Source: CAVTJL01 sp963735065 (GTDB lineage: Bacteria > Pseudomonadota > Alphaproteobacteria > Geminicoccales > Geminicoccaceae). From it: a stretch of DNA of 64,000 nucleotides. Under the pieces are notes generated by a model. The model was not told where the DNA came from and ran no database searches. It saw only the letters and a list, made by a program, of their open reading frames with translations. The number at the start of each line of letters is the position of its first letter. Position 1 is the first letter of the stretch. The DNA is taken from assembly GCA_963735065.1 (NCBI GenBank), contig CAVTJL010000001.1:1550001-1614000 (forward strand), in the 5' to 3' direction. Position numbers and translations under genes: made by a program. Positions 19,747 to 29,567 of this stretch are shown piece by piece.

Positions 19747-21353
19747 CCTGCGGCCGCCTTCTGCGACTGGGTGTGGAGCAGCACGACGAGCGGCAGGGAC
19801 CAGGCGATCATCGCCACCGCGAAGGGGGCGGCCGCCGCATAGTCGAGCTCGCTGGTGAGGGCCCAGAACTGGGTCGCCAGCGTGTGCGTTCCGTTCGGCG
19901 CCAGCATGAGCGTCGCGGTGAGCTCCGTGGTGATGCCCATGCCGACGAGCGCCATGCTCGCCATGATGCCGGGTGCCGCGAGGCGCAGCGTCACCTGCCA
20001 CAGCGCTGCCGCCGGCGAGCGGCCCAGCGCCATCGCCGCCTGCTCCAGCTCGACGGGCGCCTGGGCGATGCTGGCGCGCAGGCTGACGAGCGCCCGCGGC
20101 AGGAACAGGAGCAGGTAGGCGAGGAGCAGGTTCGCCGTGGTCTGGTAGAGCGGCAGCGCCACGCGCACGGCTATCGTGACGAGCGCCAGTGCTATCACCA
20201 CGCCCGGCAGCGCGCCCAGATAATAGTGGCAGGCCTCGAGGACCCGCTGGAGGCGTCCCGGCGCCCGCACCGTCAGCCAGGCGAGCGGCAGCGCCGCCAG
20301 CGTGGTGAGCGCAGCACCGGGGAGCACGAGCAGCAGGGTCTGGCCGAGCGCGCTGCCGACATGGTCGGGACGCCAGACCTCGGCACCGCCCGCGGCGAGC
20401 CAGCGGGAGAGCGTCGTCACCGGCACGCCCAGCGCCAGAAGGGCGAGGCCTGCCGGCAGCAGCAGGGCCGGCAGGGTCCAGCGGCCGAGCCGCCGGCGCG
20501 GCGCGCGGCGCGCGGCGCCGGACCCGATGCGGGCATAGCGCGCCGTGCCCCGGCAGGCGCCCTCGAGCAGCAGGAGGCCGAGGCAGCAGAGCACCAGCAC
20601 ATCCGCCAGCATGTTGGCGGCCGGCCCGTTGAAGGTCGACTGGAACTGGTCGACGATGGCCGTCGTGAAGGTGTCGAAGCGGATCATCGCGAAGAGGCCG
20701 TACTCGGCCAGCAGGTGCAGGCCGACGAGGAGCGAGCCGCCGGCGAGTGCCAGCCGGAGCTGCGGCAGCACGGCCCGGAAGAAGACCCGCCAGGGGCCGA
20801 GCCCGAGCGAGGCCGCCACGTCCTCGATCGCCGGATCGAGGCGGCGCAGCTGTGCCGCCACCGGCAGGTAGACGAAGGGGAAGTAGGCCAGCACCGAGAC
20901 GAGCACGCTGCCGCCCAGCCCGTGCAGGCCGGGGAACAGGCTGACCCAGGCATAGCTCTGCACGAAGGCCGGCACGGCGAGTGGCGCCACGCCGAGCCAG
21001 GCGCAGAGCCGTGCTGCCGGCAGGTCGCTGCGCTCGGTGAGCCAGGCGAGCGCCAGGGCGAGCGCCGCGGCGATCGGGATCGCGAGCCCCAGGAGCAGCG
21101 CCGTGTTGACCAGAAGCTCGCCGGTCCGGGCCCTGAAGATCAGGGCCGAGCTGGTGGCCCAGCCGGTCTTGACGGTCATCCACACGATGAAGCCCAGCGG
21201 AACGAGGGCCACGAGCGCCACCAGCGCCGCCAGGCCCGTCATCCAGGCATGCGGCAGCGGCCGGCGGCGGGTCAGCGGGAACGCTGCCACGATCGGGGCG
21301 CCTCGGGCGCGGCCGGCTACGGGTATGAGGAGACGGGCCAAGCCTTCCGCCAT
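19743..21353 (-). CDS. fbpB: Ferric iron ABC transporter permease
   Basis: A 536-residue inner-membrane permease made of two fused transmembrane halves, as in FbpB/SfuB. About twelve helices can be counted, and each half carries the EAA-type cytoplasmic loop (EDVAASLGLGPWRVFFRAVLP in the first, ELEQAAMALGRSPAAALWQV in the second). The ATG at 21353 was chosen because it starts the conserved part; upstream codons have no membrane character. It lies between fbpA (98 bp upstream) and fbpC (overlapping). Confidence 0.94.
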
Positions 21354-21451
21354 CTGCTTGATCGAGCAAAGGCCCGGTCCGCGCACGAGGCAGCGGGCCG
21401 GGCCGTTCGGGTCCCACCTCTTGCCCGGCATCCGCGGCCGGGCGCAAGGAA

Positions 21452-22459
21452 TCAGATGATGTTGGCCGCGGTCATGAGCTCGATGACCTTGGCGCTGTCG
21501 AGGGTCGAGGCGTCGACCTTGGGCGGGTCGAGCTTGGCCAACGGCTCGAGCTTCGGATTGGATTCGGCACCGATGGCGATGGCGTACTCGTAGGAGCTGC
21601 CGGTCTTGAGGATCTCCTGGCCGCCCTTGCCGGTGATCCACTTGATGAAGGCCTGGGCCTCCTCCGGATGCTTGCTCGAGGCCAGCACGCCGCCGCCGGA
21701 GACCGAGACGAACGCTCCCGGATCCTGGTGGCGGAAGTAGTAGAGACCGATATTCTTGCTGTTCTCGCCGGTCTTGGCCTGATCACCGAAGTAATAATAG
21801 TGATAGATCAGGGCGGCCGGGATCTCGCCGGCATTGACGGCCTTCATGGCAGCGCTGTTGCCGCGGATCGGCGTCGCGTTCTCCTTCATCGCCTGGAGCC
21901 ACTCGGCCGTGACCTTCTCGCCCTTGAGCTGCAGGAGGGCGCCGACGATGGCCTGGAAGTCGGCTCCCGAGGGCGAGGCCGCCCACCGCCCCTTCCATTC
22001 GGGCTTCGCGAGGTCCAGGAGCGACGTCGGCAGCTGGTCGGCCGTCAGGTCGTTCTTGTTGTACGCGAGGACGGTCGAGCGCGCGGCGATGCCGGTCCAA
22101 TGGCCGTCGGCGGCCTTGTAGCCGTCGGGGACCTGGGCCAGCGTGTCGGCGTCGAGCGGGGCGAACAGGCCCGCCTTGTCGACCAGCACCATCGCCGGCG
22201 AGTTCTCCGTCAGGAAGACGTCGGCCGGGGAGCTCGCTCCCTCCTGGACGATCTGGTTGCCGAGCTCGGTATCGCTGCCCTGCCGGAGGGTGACCTTGAT
22301 GCCGGTCTCCTTGGTGAAGGCATCGGCCCAAGCCTGGGTCAGGCTCGCATGCTGGGCGTTGTAGACGAGGATGCCCTCGGACGGGCCGTCCGCGGCGACG
22401 GCACCGGCCAATGGAATGGCGGCCAGCGCGAGCGCGGCGAATGCGCAGACAGTCTTCAT
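21452..22459 (-). CDS. fbpA: Ferric iron ABC transporter substrate-binding protein
   Basis: A 335-residue periplasmic binding protein of the FbpA/FutA class. Signal peptide MKTVCAFAALALAAIPLAGA from the ATG at 22459 (an earlier in-frame ATG would put the signal 18 residues inside). Mature start ILVYNAQHASLTQAWADAF and the tyrosine cluster IYHYYYFGDQ near residue 215 provide the family's iron ligands. The C-terminal domain EEAQAFIKWITGKGGQEILK is typical. First gene of fbpABC. The gene is divergent from a BtuF-like gene, and the 230-bp region between them is A+T-rich and must hold both promoters. Confidence 0.95.
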   Translation of the reverse strand: MKTVCAFAALALAAIPLAGAVAADGPSEGILVYNAQHASLTQAWADAFTKETGIKVTLRQGSDTELGNQIVQEGASSPADVFLTENSPAMVLVDKAGLFAPLDADTLAQVPDGYKAADGHWTGIAARSTVLAYNKNDLTADQLPTSLLDLAKPEWKGRWAASPSGADFQAIVGALLQLKGEKVTAEWLQAMKENATPIRGNSAAMKAVNAGEIPAALIYHYYYFGDQAKTGENSKNIGLYYFRHQDPGAFVSVSGGGVLASSKHPEEAQAFIKWITGKGGQEILKTGSSYEYAIAIGAESNPKLEPLAKLDPPKVDASTLDSAKVIELMTAANII

Positions 22460-22548
22460 TGCGTCCTCTTGCTCAAGTCGGGATGACGACACGGGAGGGA
22501 CGCGTGAGTCCAAGATTTGAATGGACGTGTCAACCTATATGTTCTTCA

Positions 22549-22565
22549 GTTAGAGTAATTCAAGA
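22549..22565. promoter_or_regulatory. Possible imperfect Irr/ICE-like iron box
   Basis: GTTAGAGTAATTCAAGA in the fbpA/BtuF-like divergent promoter region loosely matches the TTTAGAA-N3-TTCTAAA form of the alphaproteobacterial ICE motif. Several positions mismatch. It is worth noting only because of its position upstream of an iron importer. Confidence 0.15.
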
Positions 22566-22689
22566 ATGTGTCGGATACCGTTTAACTGGAACAATTCGAA
22601 GATGCAGCATGAGCTGTAGTATCGATCGCAAGGAGCGGCGAGCCGGGTGCCGGACGAAGTACGAAGGCGAGACAGGAGGTCGAGGTCGG

Positions 22690-23493
22690 ATGCTGTCCTT
22701 TCCACCGCGCCGGCTCGTCTGCCTCACCGAGGAGACGGTCGAGACGCTCTATCTGTTGGGCGAGGAGGCCCGCATCGTCGGGGTCTCCGGCTATGCCGTG
22801 CGGCCTCCCCGCGTGCGGCGCGAGAAGCCGCGGGTCTCGGCCTTCACCTCGGCGGACATCCCGAAGATCCTGGCGCTCGAGCCCGACCTCGTCCTCGCCT
22901 TCTCCGATCTCCAGGCGCCGATCGTGGCGGATCTCGTCCGCGCGGGGCTGGCCGTCCATGTCTTCAACCAGCGCAGCGTGGCCGGCATCCTCGCGATGAT
23001 CAGGACGCTGGGCGCTCTCGTGGGCGCGGCCGAGAAGGCCGAGGCGCTGGCCGCTGGGCTGGAGCGACGGCTCGCGGAGATCGCGGCGCAGGCGCCCCCG
23101 GGCAGTGCCCGCCCCCGCGTCTATTTCGAGGAGTGGGACGAGCCGCTGATCGCCGGGATCGGCTGGGTCTCCGAGCTGATCGAGATCGCCGGCGGCACCG
23201 ACGTTTTTTGTCGGTTGCGGGGTGCTGCGGCCGCGACCGACAGGATCGTCACGTCGGAGGCGGTGATCGCGGCGGCGCCCGAGCTGATCCTCGCATCCTG
23301 GTGCGGCAAGCGGGTCGTGCCGGGCCGCATCGCCGGACGGCCGGGCTGGGCGGAGGTGCCGGCGGTGAGAAGCGGCCGCATCGTCGAGATCAAGTCGCCG
23401 CTGATCCTGCAGCCGGGGCCGGCGGCGCTGACCGACGGCCTGGACGCTATCCGCGCGGCCTTGGCGACGCTGCCGCCGGCCGGCTCCGTTTAA
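22690..23493 (+). CDS. Cobalamin/siderophore-type substrate-binding domain protein (BtuF-like), no signal peptide
   Basis: A 267-residue class III periplasmic-binding fold (PF01497 type). It opens with PPRRLVCLTEETVETLYLLG, has IPKILALEPDLVLAFSDLQA at the hinge strand, a long backbone helix (residues 110-140) and the C-terminal lobe ending in VRSGRIVEIKSPLILQPGPA. From the ATG at 22690 no signal peptide or lipobox is seen, and the longer upstream frame does not provide one. A cytosolic role, or a missed export signal, must be considered. It is divergent from fbpA and has no transporter genes beside it. Substrate (corrinoid, haem or siderophore) is unknown. Confidence 0.85.
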   Translation: MLSFPPRRLVCLTEETVETLYLLGEEARIVGVSGYAVRPPRVRREKPRVSAFTSADIPKILALEPDLVLAFSDLQAPIVADLVRAGLAVHVFNQRSVAGILAMIRTLGALVGAAEKAEALAAGLERRLAEIAAQAPPGSARPRVYFEEWDEPLIAGIGWVSELIEIAGGTDVFCRLRGAAAATDRIVTSEAVIAAAPELILASWCGKRVVPGRIAGRPGWAEVPAVRSGRIVEIKSPLILQPGPAALTDGLDAIRAALATLPPAGSV

Positions 23494-23546
23494 ATTGAGC
23501 GACGCCGCTCGTAGGCTGTCGCGGAATCAGATCGAGGGGACCAGCT

Positions 23547-24620
23547 TTGAGAGAATCGGCCGCTACCGGCCTGCGGGACGACGCCTGGGTGATCTCTCGC
23601 CCGGAGGACGAAGGCATGGATCCGGCGCTGCTCGCCGGTCTGGCGCCGCAGTTCGAGGGATGGAGGGATGCCAACCTCCATGCCGCTCTGATCGTCCGTC
23701 GCGGCAGGCTCGTCCTCGAGCATTACTTCACGGGAGAGGACGAGGCCTGGGGGACGTCCCTCGGCCGCGTCTCCTATCATGCCGGGCTGAAGCACGATCT
23801 TCGCTCCATCACGAAGAGCATCACGTCGCTGCTCTTCGGCACGGCGATCGATCGTGGCTGGATCAAGGACGTGGACGAGCCCGTCTTCTCGTTCTTCCCC
23901 GAGCACGCCGATCTTCGGACGCCGGCGAAGGACCTCATCAAGCTCCGCCACCTTCTCACGATGTCGGCGGGCCTGCAGTGGAACGAGCAGATCCCCTACA
24001 GCGACCCCGCCAACAGCGAGCGGCGCATGACCGACGCCCCCGACCCGTGCCGCTACGTGCTGGAGCAGCCGATCGCGCGGCCGCCCGGCATCGCCTATGC
24101 CTACAATGGCGGGCTGACGACCCTCCTTGCGGCGATCCTGCACAAGACGTCGGGACGTCCGATCGACGCGCTCGCGGCAGAGATGCTGCTCGATCCCCTG
24201 GGGATCCGGGACGTCGACTGGGTCCGCTATGCGGACGGCACGGCGAACGCGGCCTCGGGCCTGCGCATGCGGCCCCGCGACCTTGCCAGGATCGGCCAGC
24301 TGGTCCTGGATCGGGGGACATGGAACGGCGGGCGGATCGTCTCGGAGGCGTGGATCGGGGAGTCGACCAGCCCTCACGTGAACGGCGAGGGCCTCTTTTT
24401 CTATGGCTTTCAATGGTGGCTCGGCCGGTCCCTCGTGAAGCGTCGGGAGATCCGGTGGATCGCAGGCGTGGGGTATGGCGGGCAGCGGCTCTTCATCGTT
24501 CCCGAGCTGGAGCTGGTCGTCGTCGTCATGGCGGGGCTCTACGACAATCCCGTGCTCCAATCCGTGCCCGGCGAGGTGATCCTGCGCCGCTACGCGCTGC
24601 CCGCAGCCCTCGGCGCCTGA
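23547..24620 (+). CDS. Serine hydrolase, beta-lactamase/class C family
   Basis: A 357-residue penicillin-binding-protein-like hydrolase. The catalytic SxxK is RSITKSITSLLFG (SITK, about residue 90), the second motif YxN is YAYNGG (about 183), and the third loop is GVGYGGQRLFIVP (about 310) in place of a KTG. This layout fits the esterase/EstB-like and 6-aminohexanoate hydrolase-like members, which act on esters or amides rather than beta-lactams. The start is TTG at 23547 with a GAGGGGA ribosome binding site. No signal peptide is seen. It follows the BtuF-like gene by 53 bp, so the two may be co-transcribed. Confidence 0.9.
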   Translation: MRESAATGLRDDAWVISRPEDEGMDPALLAGLAPQFEGWRDANLHAALIVRRGRLVLEHYFTGEDEAWGTSLGRVSYHAGLKHDLRSITKSITSLLFGTAIDRGWIKDVDEPVFSFFPEHADLRTPAKDLIKLRHLLTMSAGLQWNEQIPYSDPANSERRMTDAPDPCRYVLEQPIARPPGIAYAYNGGLTTLLAAILHKTSGRPIDALAAEMLLDPLGIRDVDWVRYADGTANAASGLRMRPRDLARIGQLVLDRGTWNGGRIVSEAWIGESTSPHVNGEGLFFYGFQWWLGRSLVKRREIRWIAGVGYGGQRLFIVPELELVVVVMAGLYDNPVLQSVPGEVILRRYALPAALGA

Positions 24621-24650
24621 TCGGCAGCATGCTCGCTCCACCCACCGCGC

Positions 24651-24989
24651 TCATCGATCCGCAGCCCCTGCCGCCAGGATGTCGGTGGCCCGGTGGTCGG
24701 GCGGCACGCCCTCGATCAGGATGACGTCGCCCGACGAGGCGCTGGCGCGCAGGGGCAGGATCTCCTGGTAGGCCGGCGAGCGGTACCAGGCCTGGGCCGC
24801 GGCGAGATCGGGGAAGGCGATGACGATCAGATCCTCGGTCCATGATCCTTCGAGCTCGATCCTCGGGCCGCCGTGGATGATGAAGCGGCCGCCGAAGGGG
24901 GCGAGCGTCGCGTCTATCCCGGCGAGATAGGCCCTTATCTTGTCGCCCATCCTGACATCGCGCAGTCGCGCAACGGCATAGGCCGTCAT
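24651..24989 (-). CDS. DUF1330 domain protein
   Basis: A 112-residue protein of the dimeric alpha/beta barrel superfamily. The DUF1330 pattern is complete: TAYAVARLRDVRMGDKIRAY, a central GGRFIIHGGPRIELEG, VIAFPDLAAAQAWYRSPAYQ and a closing LRASASSGDVILIEG. The ATG at 24989 starts the conserved part. It is divergent from the SnoaL-like gene at 25141. The biochemical role of the family is unknown. Confidence 0.9.
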   Translation of the reverse strand: MTAYAVARLRDVRMGDKIRAYLAGIDATLAPFGGRFIIHGGPRIELEGSWTEDLIVIAFPDLAAAQAWYRSPAYQEILPLRASASSGDVILIEGVPPDHRATDILAAGAADR

Positions 24990-25140
24990 CTCGATCCTCC
25001 GCTCGACACTATTGGCGCCTGGGGCAGTCGAGACGAGGCGCAGCGCCGTCGCAATTACCTGCGACGTAATTGAGCGCGCAGGCCGGTCCTCCCATGCTGG
25101 CCCTGTCGAACGGACAGCCACTTTCTTGCCGGAGAAGACC

Positions 25141-25506
25141 ATGACCGATGCCGAGCAGATCGCCCGCCGCTACATCGCCCTCTGGAACGAGACCGATCCG
25201 GCGCGCCGCAGCGCGCTGCTGGCCGAGTGCTGGAGCGAGGATGCGACCTATGTCGACCCGCTGATGCGCGGCCGAGGGCACGACCAGATCGGCGCCCTGA
25301 TCGGTGCCGTGCACGAGCGCTTCCCGGGCTTCCGCTTCACGCTCGCGGGGCCCGCCGACGGCTATGCCGACAAGGTCCGCTTCTCGTGGGCGCTGGGCCC
25401 CGAGGGCGATCCCGAGATGATCAAGGGGACCGACTTCGCCCTCATGGAGGACGGCCGGCTGAGGACGGTCACCGGCTTCATCGACAAGGCGCCGGCGGCC
25501 GGCTGA
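25141..25506 (+). CDS. SnoaL-like/NTF2-fold protein
   Basis: 121 residues with the cone-shaped NTF2 fold signature: an N-terminal helix AEQIARRYIALWNETDPARR, CWSEDATYVDPLMRGRG, then alternating strands FRFTLAGPADGYADKVRFSW and the final GTDFALMEDGRLRTVTGFID. The ATG at 25141 sits behind a GGAGAAG ribosome binding site. An XRE regulator follows 66 bp downstream on the same strand; such pairs are frequent and suggest local regulation. Ligand unknown. Confidence 0.88.
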   Translation: MTDAEQIARRYIALWNETDPARRSALLAECWSEDATYVDPLMRGRGHDQIGALIGAVHERFPGFRFTLAGPADGYADKVRFSWALGPEGDPEMIKGTDFALMEDGRLRTVTGFIDKAPAAG

Positions 25507-25572
25507 TATCCTGCCGGAGCGGGCGGGGTCAGGGCCCCGCCCGCTCGACCACGAGGTCACGGAGGTGCCGGC

Positions 25573-26397
25573 ATGAGGTGTGAGGCGACGCTCTCGGGCG
25601 CAGGCCGTCATCTGCGGGCCTGGCGCGAGCGCAGGGGGATGAGCCAGCTCGATCTGGCGCTGGAAGCCGATATCTCGCAGCGGCATCTGAGCTTCCTCGA
25701 GACCGGCCGCTCGATGCCCAGCCGGGCCATGGTGCTGCACCTTGCCGAGCGCCTGGACATGCCGCTGCGCGAGCGCAACGCCGTGCTGCTCGCGGCCGGC
25801 TACGCTCCCGTCTATGCGGAACGGAGCCTCGAGGATCCCGCCATGGCTGCGGCGCGCGAGGCGATCGAGATGATCCTCAAGGGCCACGAGCCCTATCCCG
25901 CGCTGGTGGTCGATCGGCACTGGACTCTCGTGAGCGCCAATGCCGCGCTCGCCCCGCTGCTCGTGGGCGTCGAGGACGGGGCGCTGCTGCAGGCGCCCGT
26001 CAACGTGCTGCGGCTGGGCCTCCATCCGAGGGGGCTGGCACCCCGCATCGCCAATCTGCCGGAATGGCGCCTTCATCTGCTGGACCGGCTGCGACGGCAG
26101 ATCGCCGCCACGCGCGACGAGGCTCTGGGCGGGCTCCTGCAGGAGCTCTCGGCCTATCCGGTGGGCGACGATACGCCGCCCGCAAACGCGCCGGCGCCGA
26201 CGGAGCATGGCGGCGTGCTCGTGCCGCTGAGGCTCCGGACCGACGCGGGTCTTTTGTCACTGCTCTCGACGACGACGGTCTTCGGCACGCCGCGCGACGT
26301 CTTTCTGTCGGAGCTGGCGATCGAGGCGTTCTTCCCCGCCGATGCGGAGACCGGCAGGCTTCTGAGGCAGCCGGGCGAGCTGCGCTCGAGGATTTAG
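25573..26397 (+). CDS. XRE family regulator with MmyB-like ligand-binding domain
   Basis: 274 residues. The N-terminal helix-turn-helix reads RHLRAWRERRGMSQLDLALE, ADISQRHLSFLETGRSMPSR (residues 12-50). The rest is a PAS-like MmyB domain: ALVVDRHWTLVSANAALAPL, then an LRLGLHPRGLAPRIANLPEW segment and a C-terminal VPLRLRTDAGLLSLLSTTTV with FGTPRDVFLSELAIEAFFPA. MmyB-type regulators bind fatty acids or similar small molecules and often control an adjacent enzyme gene, here probably the SnoaL-like gene upstream. Confidence 0.92.
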   Translation: MRCEATLSGAGRHLRAWRERRGMSQLDLALEADISQRHLSFLETGRSMPSRAMVLHLAERLDMPLRERNAVLLAAGYAPVYAERSLEDPAMAAAREAIEMILKGHEPYPALVVDRHWTLVSANAALAPLLVGVEDGALLQAPVNVLRLGLHPRGLAPRIANLPEWRLHLLDRLRRQIAATRDEALGGLLQELSAYPVGDDTPPANAPAPTEHGGVLVPLRLRTDAGLLSLLSTTTVFGTPRDVFLSELAIEAFFPADAETGRLLRQPGELRSRI

Positions 26398-26429
26398 CGC
26401 AGCGCTACCGCGGCCGGGACCCCGGCTGA

Positions 26430-28833
26430 TCAAACGTCCAGCCGCTCGATCTCGCAGGCGTAGGATCGCAGCGGGGTGGTGCCGCTGATGGGGTCGACGA
26501 AGGCCTGGGAGATGAGCCGGTTGTAGTTGGCGCCCTCGTCGGCAAAGGGATCGTAGCCGCGGGCGTGCAGCAGGGCGCATGCCTGCCACCAGCCATGCTG
26601 TCCGCAAACGACGTCCGGATCGAGGGTCGTGTTGTACTTCGCCCGTGCCCGCGCCTTGCCATGCGGTGTCGCGATCACGACCCACGCGCCTTCGGCGATG
26701 CCGCGGGCTGCGGCGGTGTCGGGATGCAACTCGACCTCGGGATCCATGGCCCGTTTACGGAGGGACGGCAGCGCACGGTGCTGGCTCTCGCAGAAGATGG
26801 TGCCCTTGGAGCAGGTCAGGACCAGGGGAAAGCGGCGCGCCCAGCCCGTCGGAAGACCGGGGACTGACGAGGGGCTCGCGAAACGCCGGCAGGGGATCCT
26901 GGCCGCCATCCAAAAGTGTCTCGGCATAGAGCTCGACCCTGCCGGACGGCGTGTCGAAGCCGCGCGGCACGCCCGCCTGCTCGATTGCATATTTGCGGTG
27001 GCGCGTCTCGAGCGGGACGCGAATGCCTTCGGGCCGGGCCCTCAGCTCCTCGAGCGAGAGCCCGCTCGGCGCCAGCTGGTGGCGGTAGCCGGCATCCGTG
27101 TCGCCGTTCCAGAAGTGCGCGCCCAGACCCATGACGACCGCGAGGTCGAAGATGATGTCCCGGTCCGAGCGGCTCTGCCCTTGCGCCGGGACCACCGGCT
27201 GGCGGAGCTGGACCAGGGACTGTGCCTCCTCGCTCAGCTCGAAGCCGATGCGCAGGCCTTCCGTCTCGAACGCGCTCGCGACGGGCAGCACGATGTCGGC
27301 CTGCTCGGCGGTCGGGTTCATGAAGAGGTCGGCGTGGACATGGAAATCGAGCGCGCCCAAAGCACGGCGGCCGCGATCGCTGTCGGCATTGGACATCAGC
27401 AGGTTCGCGCCGAAGGCCACGAGGCCGCGCGCCCGGTAGGGCTCGCCGTCGAGAGCGGCCGTGTAGAGGTCGCCGGCGGCGGTGTACCCGAAGCGCGCCG
27501 GGCCGAGCGGTCGCGCCTTCAGGCCCAGCGTCTTGTGGCGCTGCCCTTCCGGGAGCAGCTCCATGCCCGAGACGTCGTTGGCCGGCACGGCGGGGAAGAG
27601 CACGTTGCCGCCCGGCCGGTCGAGATCGCCCGTGAGCGCGTAGAGGATGCCGATCGCCCGGATCGTCTGGGTCGTGTTGGTATGCTGCTCGATGCCGCTC
27701 CAGGAATAGTAGGCGAGCGGACGCGACTCCCAGATCAGCCGTGCGGTGCGCTCGACCTGCTCGAGCGGCACGCCGCAGATCTCCTGGATTTCCGGTCTGG
27801 CATGGCTGGCGCATAGGCGTCGCGTCATCTCGAACGCGGTGACGCAGGCAACCGGACCCGAGACCGTCTCGACGGTGGGCTCGGCAAAGAGCGCCGGCTG
27901 GGCGTTGCTGTCGGCAAATCGCCGGATGCGCGGCTCGTAGTGGATGGGCCGCCGCGAGCGCTCGTCCCAGCCGACAAAACTGTCGCCGTCATGCGAGGGG
28001 CTCAGATCCCCGCCCCTGAGGAGCCGCCCGTTGTCGCAGCGGACCAGCAACGGGCCATTGGTCCAGTCCCGAACGAATTCCTGGTCGTACCAGCCCCGCT
28101 CGATCATCACGCCGGCGATCGCGAGCGCCAACGCCCCGTCGGTTCCGGGCCGGACGCGCAGCCATTCGTCCGCCTGACGCGCGGCGCCGACATTGCGTGG
28201 ATCGACGACCACGAGCTTGGCCCCGCGCCGCAGCGCCTCGGTCGTGGCCGTGGCGTGGGCTATCCTGGCGACGGTCGGGTTGTAGCCCCAGTAGAGCAGG
28301 CATCCGGCGCGCGCGACGTCGGGCATGTAGGCGCCGGGAACGCCGGCGCCGTAGGTGAAGCGGCTGGCCAGTGACCGGCCCCAGCCGCAAAGCTCCATGG
28401 AAAAGATGAAGCTCGGGCTGCCAAAGGCCCGCTGCAGCCTCTGGATCCAGTGGATGACGTCCGAGGTCGCGGCCGTCGACGCGGACGCCGCTGCGAAGAC
28501 GACGGATTCCGGCCCGTGCTCGCTTGCGATCTGCCCCAGGCGCCGGGCCGTGATGTCGAGCGCCTCGTCCCAGCCGATCTCCTGCCAGCCGGGGTCGGCC
28601 GCCCCCTTCGGTCGTGTCCGCTTCAGCGGGCTGCGCAGGCGCTGCGGGCTGTAGACGAGCTCGGGCGCCACCTTGCCTTTGATGCAGAGAGCCTTCCCGG
28701 TCGGGTGGTCGGGATCGGCGGCCAGGCTGACGAAGCGACCGTCCTCGACGGTCGCGATCGATCCACAGCGGGAGGCACAAAGCGGGCAGAATCCAGGAAT
28801 CTTGCGTGTCTTGCCCGAAAGGCGGGAGGCCAT
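26430..28833 (-). pseudogene. Molybdopterin oxidoreductase (formate dehydrogenase-like), interrupted by a +1 frameshift
   Basis: Prokaryotic molybdopterin oxidoreductase with an N-terminal [4Fe-4S] site (FCPLCASRCG with Cys16, 19 and 23, and Cys50 in ALCIKG), the molybdenum-ligand region SMELCGWGRS (Cys149) and a C-terminal dinucleotide-binding domain (AMDPEVELHPDTAAARGIAE ... GQHGWWQACALL). Frame is lost at about residue 657, where a CCCC run on the coding strand (26859-26862) would restore the frame if one C were removed; the repaired protein has 800 residues and reads PGLPTGWARRFPLVLTCSKG across the join. Either an assembly error or a young pseudogene. Expected role: cytoplasmic molybdenum-dependent redox enzyme, substrate not certain. 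It stands alone, without FdhB/FdhD-type partners. Confidence 0.85.
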
Positions 28834-28934
28834 CTTTTGCTTCCTTCAGCCAGTATCCAGCCACGGACCGGCCTGTTGGCGCTGTTATTGCCGCCAATAT
28901 TGAACGTCGACAAGAGAGATGGTGGCAGACGGCC

Positions 28935-29567
28935 TCAGCCGCGACGGCCGGCGCCCTTGAGGCGCAGATAGGCCAGGGCCGTCATCACGGCGTCGTCGAA
29001 GGCGTCGTGGACCTGCATCACGGGCAGGTCGAGCTGCTTGGTGATCGTGGCGAAGCGCAGGTCGATATTGGCGCCCGCCGGAAGCTGCGCGGCGCGCCAA
29101 TCGTAGTAGAGGCCCGAGACCTCGACGCGGCGGTTGGGCAAGGGCACGCCCAGGAGGCGGCGCACATGGCGGTCGAGCAGCGCCATGTCGAACTCGAGAT
29201 AGTAGCCCACGAGCGGCCGCGGACCGACAAACGACAAAAAGCGCTCGATCGCGGCGTCGAGCGGGAGGCCTTTTGCCACGTCGACCGAGCGCAGCCGGTG
29301 GACGCGCACCGAGGTCTCGCCGACCGCACCCTCGGGCCTGACCAGGAGGTCGAGGCCCTCGCTGGTGCGCAGGCGGTCGCCGGTGATCCTGACGGCGGCG
29401 ATCTGCAGGATCTCGGCCGTCCTCGGATCGAGGCTCGTCGTCTCGCAGTCGATCGAGACCAGCTCGTCCGCCGGCGGCTCGTCCAAAAGCGAGGCCCAGC
29501 GCTTTTCTTTCAGGCGCCGTCGCCACAGCCGGTGGCGCAGCGCCTGCGGCAGGAGATGCTCCATCAT
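28935..29567 (-). CDS. DnaQ-like 3'-5' exonuclease domain protein
   Basis: 210 residues. DEDD-type exonuclease: motif I VSIDCETTSLD (Asp40, Glu42), motif II GYYLEFDMALLD (Asp127), motif III VHDAFDDAVMTALAYL (His187, Asp192). The N-terminal 35 residues are basic. The ATG at 29567 overlaps the stop of the upstream CBS/DUF294 gene by one base (TGATG), a coupling that recurs for this gene pair in alphaproteobacteria. It resembles the epsilon-subunit-like exonucleases that are not part of the replicase. Role unclear. Confidence 0.9.
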   Translation of the reverse strand: MMEHLLPQALRHRLWRRRLKEKRWASLLDEPPADELVSIDCETTSLDPRTAEILQIAAVRITGDRLRTSEGLDLLVRPEGAVGETSVRVHRLRSVDVAKGLPLDAAIERFLSFVGPRPLVGYYLEFDMALLDRHVRRLLGVPLPNRRVEVSGLYYDWRAAQLPAGANIDLRFATITKQLDLPVMQVHDAFDDAVMTALAYLRLKGAGRRG

